Both the position numbers and the translations under genes were made by a program. A stretch of 64,000 bases of DNA, taken from positions 1-64,000 of the forward strand of contig JARCOQ010000590.1 in assembly GCA_029207755.1 (NCBI GenBank). The letters run 5' to 3'. The stretch is from Chamaea fasciata (Eukaryota; Chordata; Aves; Passeriformes; Sylviidae). The notes under the pieces are model-generated. The model had not been told where the DNA came from and did not search any database. It saw only the letters and a program-made list of their open reading frames with translations. This document shows, piece by piece, positions 53,431-64,000 of this stretch. Numbering within the stretch: the stretch's first letter is position 1; every line of letters begins with the position of its first letter.

Positions 53431-54002
53431 ACCCCCAGACAATGATCCGTGCTCCGCCCTCCCCCGGTGATTTTTAGTGATATTTTTTTTTCTCTTTTTT
53501 TTGGTAGAAAAAAAAAATGGGAATTTTTTGGGAAATCGTCACGTGCAAAAATACCTCCAGAAACACCCCCTTAAAAAATCCCCAAAAAATCCCAAAATCC
53601 ACCCCAAAAAAACCTCCCTGATAATGATCCGTGCTCCGCCCTCCCCCGGTGATTTTTAGTGATTTTTTTTTTTTTTTTGGGGAGGAACAAAAGGGGAAAA
53701 AAAGGGAATTTTGGAGAAACCCCCAAAAAAAAAAACCTCCAAAGGAAAAAAAAACCCACCCGAATTTCCCCCAAATTTGGGGCATTTTCCCCTTTTTTTT
53801 AATTTTTTTTTTTCCTCCCAGCTGGATTCGAAATTTCCCCCAAAATTTGGATTTTTGGGTTTTTTTTTTTTTTTGAGGGGGGTCTCCAGCTCCTCGTGGG
53901 TTTGTGTGATTCTTTTTGGGTCGAATCGAGGGGATTTTGGCTCCGGGAATGATTTGGGGAAGATTTTTTTTTTTTTTTTTGTACGTTCCAGGGATTTGTT
54001 GG

Positions 54003-54008
54003 AATAAA
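54003..54008 (+). terminator. SPINT2: Candidate SPINT2 polyadenylation signal
   Basis: AATAAA in TTGTTGGAATAAAGGGAAG, about 920 bp after the stop; the first clear one on this strand. Confidence 0.55.
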
Positions 54009-54029
54009 GGGAAGATCGGAACCGTTTGT

Positions 54030-54440
54030 TCGAGGGGGAAAAATTGGGATTTTGGGGAGGAAAAAATGGGGGGGGGGAAAATGGGGTTTTTTTGGAGGGG
54101 AAAAAAAAAAATGTATTTATTTGGAAAAATGAGGAGTTTTGGGGGGGAAATGGGTTTTTCCTGGGGAAAAATTGGGATTTATTTGGGGAAAAAAAAAAAA
54201 TGAGGGATTTGGGGTAAAAATGGGGTTTGGGAGGGGGGAAAATGGAGGTTTTTTTGGGAAAAAAATGGGATTTTGGGGAGGAAAAAATGGGGGGGTTTGG
54301 GTGGGGGCGGAAATGGGTTTTTCCTGGGGAAAAATTGGGATTTATTTGGGGAAAAAAAAATGAGGGATTTGGGGTAAAAATGGGGTTTGGGAGGGGGGAA
54401 AATGGAGGTTTTTTTGGGAAAAAAAAATAGGATTTTGGGG
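54030..54440 (+). repeat. GGGGAAAAATGGGATTT-type array
   Basis: Irregular units of 20-35 bp, with one 160-bp block (54,130-54,260) repeated at 54,305-54,430, between the convergent SPINT2 and CKM ends. Confidence 0.75.
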
Positions 54441-54603
54441 AAACAAAAAGGCTTTAAGGGCTCCCCACATCTGGGAGGGTCTCCGGGGAGATTCTGGGGG
54501 AGGGTGGGGTGCGGAACTGTGCCCGGACTCTGCTGGGACCCCCAAATTTCCTGTGCCCCCCTCCCCAAAGTGAGACGGGCGACCAGGCTGGGGACCGGCA
54601 GCG

Positions 54604-54609
54604 TTTATT
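54604..54609 (-). terminator. CKM: CKM polyadenylation signal
   Basis: TTTATT on the plus strand (AATAAA for the gene) only about 40 bp after the CKM stop codon, implying a short 3' UTR. Confidence 0.6.
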
Positions 54610-54646
54610 GGGGCCGGCCCGGGGCGCCCTCGGGGCTCCCGCCGCC

Positions 54647-62091
<7,445 letters not shown>

Positions 62092-62189
62092 CTAGAGGTG
62101 ACACAGGGGACACGAGGGGGCGTGTCCTTTGTGGCGTGTCCTGCCGATGGGGCGTGGCCGCCCCGCTCCGCTCCTTGTTGGGGCCGGAG

Positions 62190-62199
62190 CTATTTATAG
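62190..62199 (-). promoter_or_regulatory. CKM: MEF2 site in CKM intron 1 (or alternative TATA box)
   Basis: CTATTTATAG is a perfect MEF2 element and, read in the direction of CKM, contains TATAAATA. It lies about 1 kb downstream of the proposed exon 1, in non-array sequence (62,090-62,230), with an E-box CATGTG at 62035-62040. Mammalian CKM has an intron 1 muscle enhancer with MEF2 and E-box sites at about this distance. Equivalence is inferred. Confidence 0.55.
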
Positions 62200-62479
62200 C
62201 CCGGGGGGGGCGGGGCCCGGGGGGGTCTCTGTGACACCGGGGGGGGTCGGGCCCGGTCCCGGATCCCGGATCCCAAATCCCGATCCCGATCCCGATCCCG
62301 ATCCCGATCCCGTCCCAGCCTTGGCCCCCAGTTCCGGCCCCGGTGACACCGGGGGACGTGCCGGCCCTTCCGGGGGTCCCGGTCCCCCAGGGGGTCTTGG
62401 GGCCGACCCAAAGGACGTCCCGGTCCCGGTTCGGGTCCCGGTTGGATCCCGGGGGCCTCCTGAGGGGGTCTCGGGGGTG

Positions 62480-63150
62480 TCCCGGGTCTGATTCGGGGTC
62501 CCGGGGGTGTCCCGGGTGGTCCCGGTCCGATTTTGGGGTCTCCCGGGTGTCCCGGTCCGATTTTGGGGTCCCTGTGGTCCCTGCTCTGATTTTGGGGTCT
62601 CCCGGTGGTCCCTGTTCCGATTTTGGGGGTCCCGGGTGTCCCAGTTCCGATTTTGGGGTCTCCCGGGGGTCCCGGTCCGATTTTGGGGGTCTCCCGGGGG
62701 TCCCGGTCCGATTTTGGGTCCCCTGTGGTCCCTGCTCTGATTTTGGGGTCTCCCGGTGGTCCTGTTCCGATTTTGGGGTCTCCCGGTGGTCCCTGCTCTG
62801 ATTTTGGGGTCTCCCGGTGGTCCCTGTTCCGATTTTGGGGTCTCCTGGGGGTCCCGGTCCGATTTTGGGGTCTCCCGGGGGTCCCGGTCCGATTTTGGGG
62901 TCCCTGTGGTCCCCTGCTCTGATTTTGGGGTCTCCCGGGGGTCCCTGTTCCGATTTTGGGGGTCCCGGTGGTCCCCGTTCCGATTTTGGGGTCTCCCAGG
63001 GGTCCCTACTCTGATTTTGGGGTCCCTGTTCCGATTTTGGGGTCCCGGTGGTCCCGGTTCCGATTTTGGGGTCCCTGTTCCGATTTTGGGGTCCCTGTTC
63101 CGATTTTGGGGTCCCGGGTGTCCGGTCCGATTTTGGGGTCCCGGTTCCGA
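62480..63150. repeat. 30-bp array GGTCCCGGTCCGATTTTGGG
   Basis: About 24 units (quoted block plus GTCTCCCGGG) in CKM intron 1. At 62,265-62,320 there is a short CGATCCCGATCC hexamer run. Confidence 0.85.
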
Positions 63151-63169
63151 TTTTGGGGTCCCGCCTTAC

Positions 63170-63225
63170 CTGGGTGTCTCGGCGGGCTCGGGCTCGGGCC
63201 GGTACCGGGCGCGGGGGGGGCAGCG
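63170..63225 (-). other. CKM: Putative non-coding exon 1 of CKM
   Basis: On the minus strand, GACACCCAG-GTAAGG gives a strong donor at 63168-63169. A TATA-like ATAAAAG lies at 63252-63258, about 30 bp before the proposed start near 63225. The mammalian gene also has a non-coding first exon and a long first intron. It could instead be the end of another minus-strand gene. Confidence 0.5.
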
Positions 63226-63251
63226 GTGGGAGCGGGACCCCCCCCAGGGCG

Positions 63252-63430
63252 CTTTTATCCCCCCCGGGACCCCGCCCGGCCGCGGGGGGCTCCGGGGGGG
63301 GCCCGAACCGGCCCTGGCGGGGCCGCCCCCGGCGCCCAGCGCAGACCCGCGGGGACCCCCGGAGCCGCCCCCCGGTGTCGGGTGTCCCGGGAGGGGCGGG
63401 GGGCGGCGGGGGGGGGGCACGAGGCACCTG
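63252..63430 (-). promoter_or_regulatory. CKM: Candidate CKM promoter: TATA-like element and E-box
   Basis: ATAAAAG (minus strand) at 63252-63258 in GGGGGGATAAAAGCGCC, and a CACCTG E-box at 63425-63430, about 200 bp upstream. CACCTG is the MyoD-family site type of muscle creatine kinase enhancers. Only motif and position support this. Confidence 0.45.
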
Positions 63431-63474
63431 CCGCCCCCCGGGACCGCGGGGGCGGGGGCGGAGGGGGCGCCGGG

Positions 63475-64000
63475 ACCGCCCCGAATACCGGGACCGCCCC
63501 AAAATACCGGGACCGCCCCAAAATACCGGGACCACCCCCCAAAAAATAACGGGACCGCCCCAAAACCCGGGACCACCCCCCAAAAAATAACGGGACCACC
63601 CCCCAAAAAATACCGGACCGCCCCAAAATACCGGGAACACCCCCCAAAAAATAACGGGAACGCCCCAAAATACCGGGACCACTCCCCAAAAAATACCGGG
63701 AACGCCCCAAAATACCGGGACCACCCCCCAAAAAATACCGGGAACGCCCCAAAATACCGGGACCACCCCCAAAAAATACCGGGACCACCCCCCAAAAAAT
63801 ACCGGGAACACCCCAAAATACCGGGAACGCCCCCCAAAAAATACCGGGAACACCCCAAAATACCGGGGAACGCCCCCCAAAAAATACCGGGACCACCCCC
63901 AAAAAATACCGGGACCACCCCCCAAAAAATACCGGACCACCCCGAATACCGGGACCACCCCAAAATACCGGGACCACCCCAAAATACCGGGAACACCCCA
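63475..64000. repeat. Array ACCACCCCCCAAAAAATACC with MEF2-like cores
   Basis: About 22 units of 20-24 bp upstream of CKM, running off the window. Many carry CCAAAAAATACC or CCCAAAATACCGGGA. The AAAAAATA core resembles, but does not perfectly match, MEF2. Confidence 0.85.

Noticed and set aside
62100..62200. CKM transcription start at the TATAAATA near 62,195
   Set aside because: No good donor follows on the minus strand before exon 2, whereas 63170 has CAG-GTAAGG with an ATAAAAG box upstream; kept only as an alternative.

Overview
The window is a GC-rich, minisatellite-saturated stretch of a vertebrate genome, most likely a bird microchromosome. The creatine kinase read here is avian-like, the introns are short, and almost every intron and spacer is filled by G/C-rich tandem arrays. 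It holds six protein genes, five complete and CKM probably complete: BBC3/PUMA (+, about 60-3,730), SAE1 (-, 14,865-4,776), ZC3H4 (+, 17,425-38,740), PPP1R14A/CPI-17 (-, 46,596-42,399), SPINT2 (+, 47,966-54,010) and CKM (-, about 63,225-54,604). Identification is by reading spliced exons against remembered family sequences; no search was run.

Layout: BBC3 and SAE1 converge at 3.7-4.8 kb. SAE1 and ZC3H4 diverge from a 2.5-kb intergenic block at 14.9-17.4 kb with CpG-rich DNA, a YY1-type palindrome and two arrays carrying ETS-type CCGGAA cores. ZC3H4 and PPP1R14A converge at 38.7-42.4 kb. PPP1R14A and SPINT2 are head to head at 46.6-48.0 kb. SPINT2 and CKM converge at 54.0-54.6 kb. From general knowledge, human 19q13.32 carries ZC3H4-SAE1-BBC3 as neighbours, PPP1R14A-SPINT2 are neighbours in 19q13.2, and CKM lies elsewhere in 19q13.32, so three 19q13 blocks are joined here in another order.

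The genes do not form one pathway: apoptosis (BBC3), SUMO activation (SAE1), restriction of non-productive transcription (ZC3H4), smooth-muscle phosphatase control (PPP1R14A), serine-protease inhibition (SPINT2) and muscle energy buffering (CKM).

Two signals stand out. First, in at least ten places in SAE1, ZC3H4, PPP1R14A, SPINT2 and CKM, the intronic repeats next to an exon contain copies of that exon's edge together with its splice donor or acceptor. The minisatellites thus look born at exon-intron junctions and leave ladders of decoy splice sites. Second, ZC3H4 has an apparent U12-type AT-AC intron between its second and third CCCH zinc fingers. Six exons also show apparent one-base indels, most of them in G/C homopolymers, and one SAE1 donor has a surplus G; these look like consensus errors rather than gene decay.
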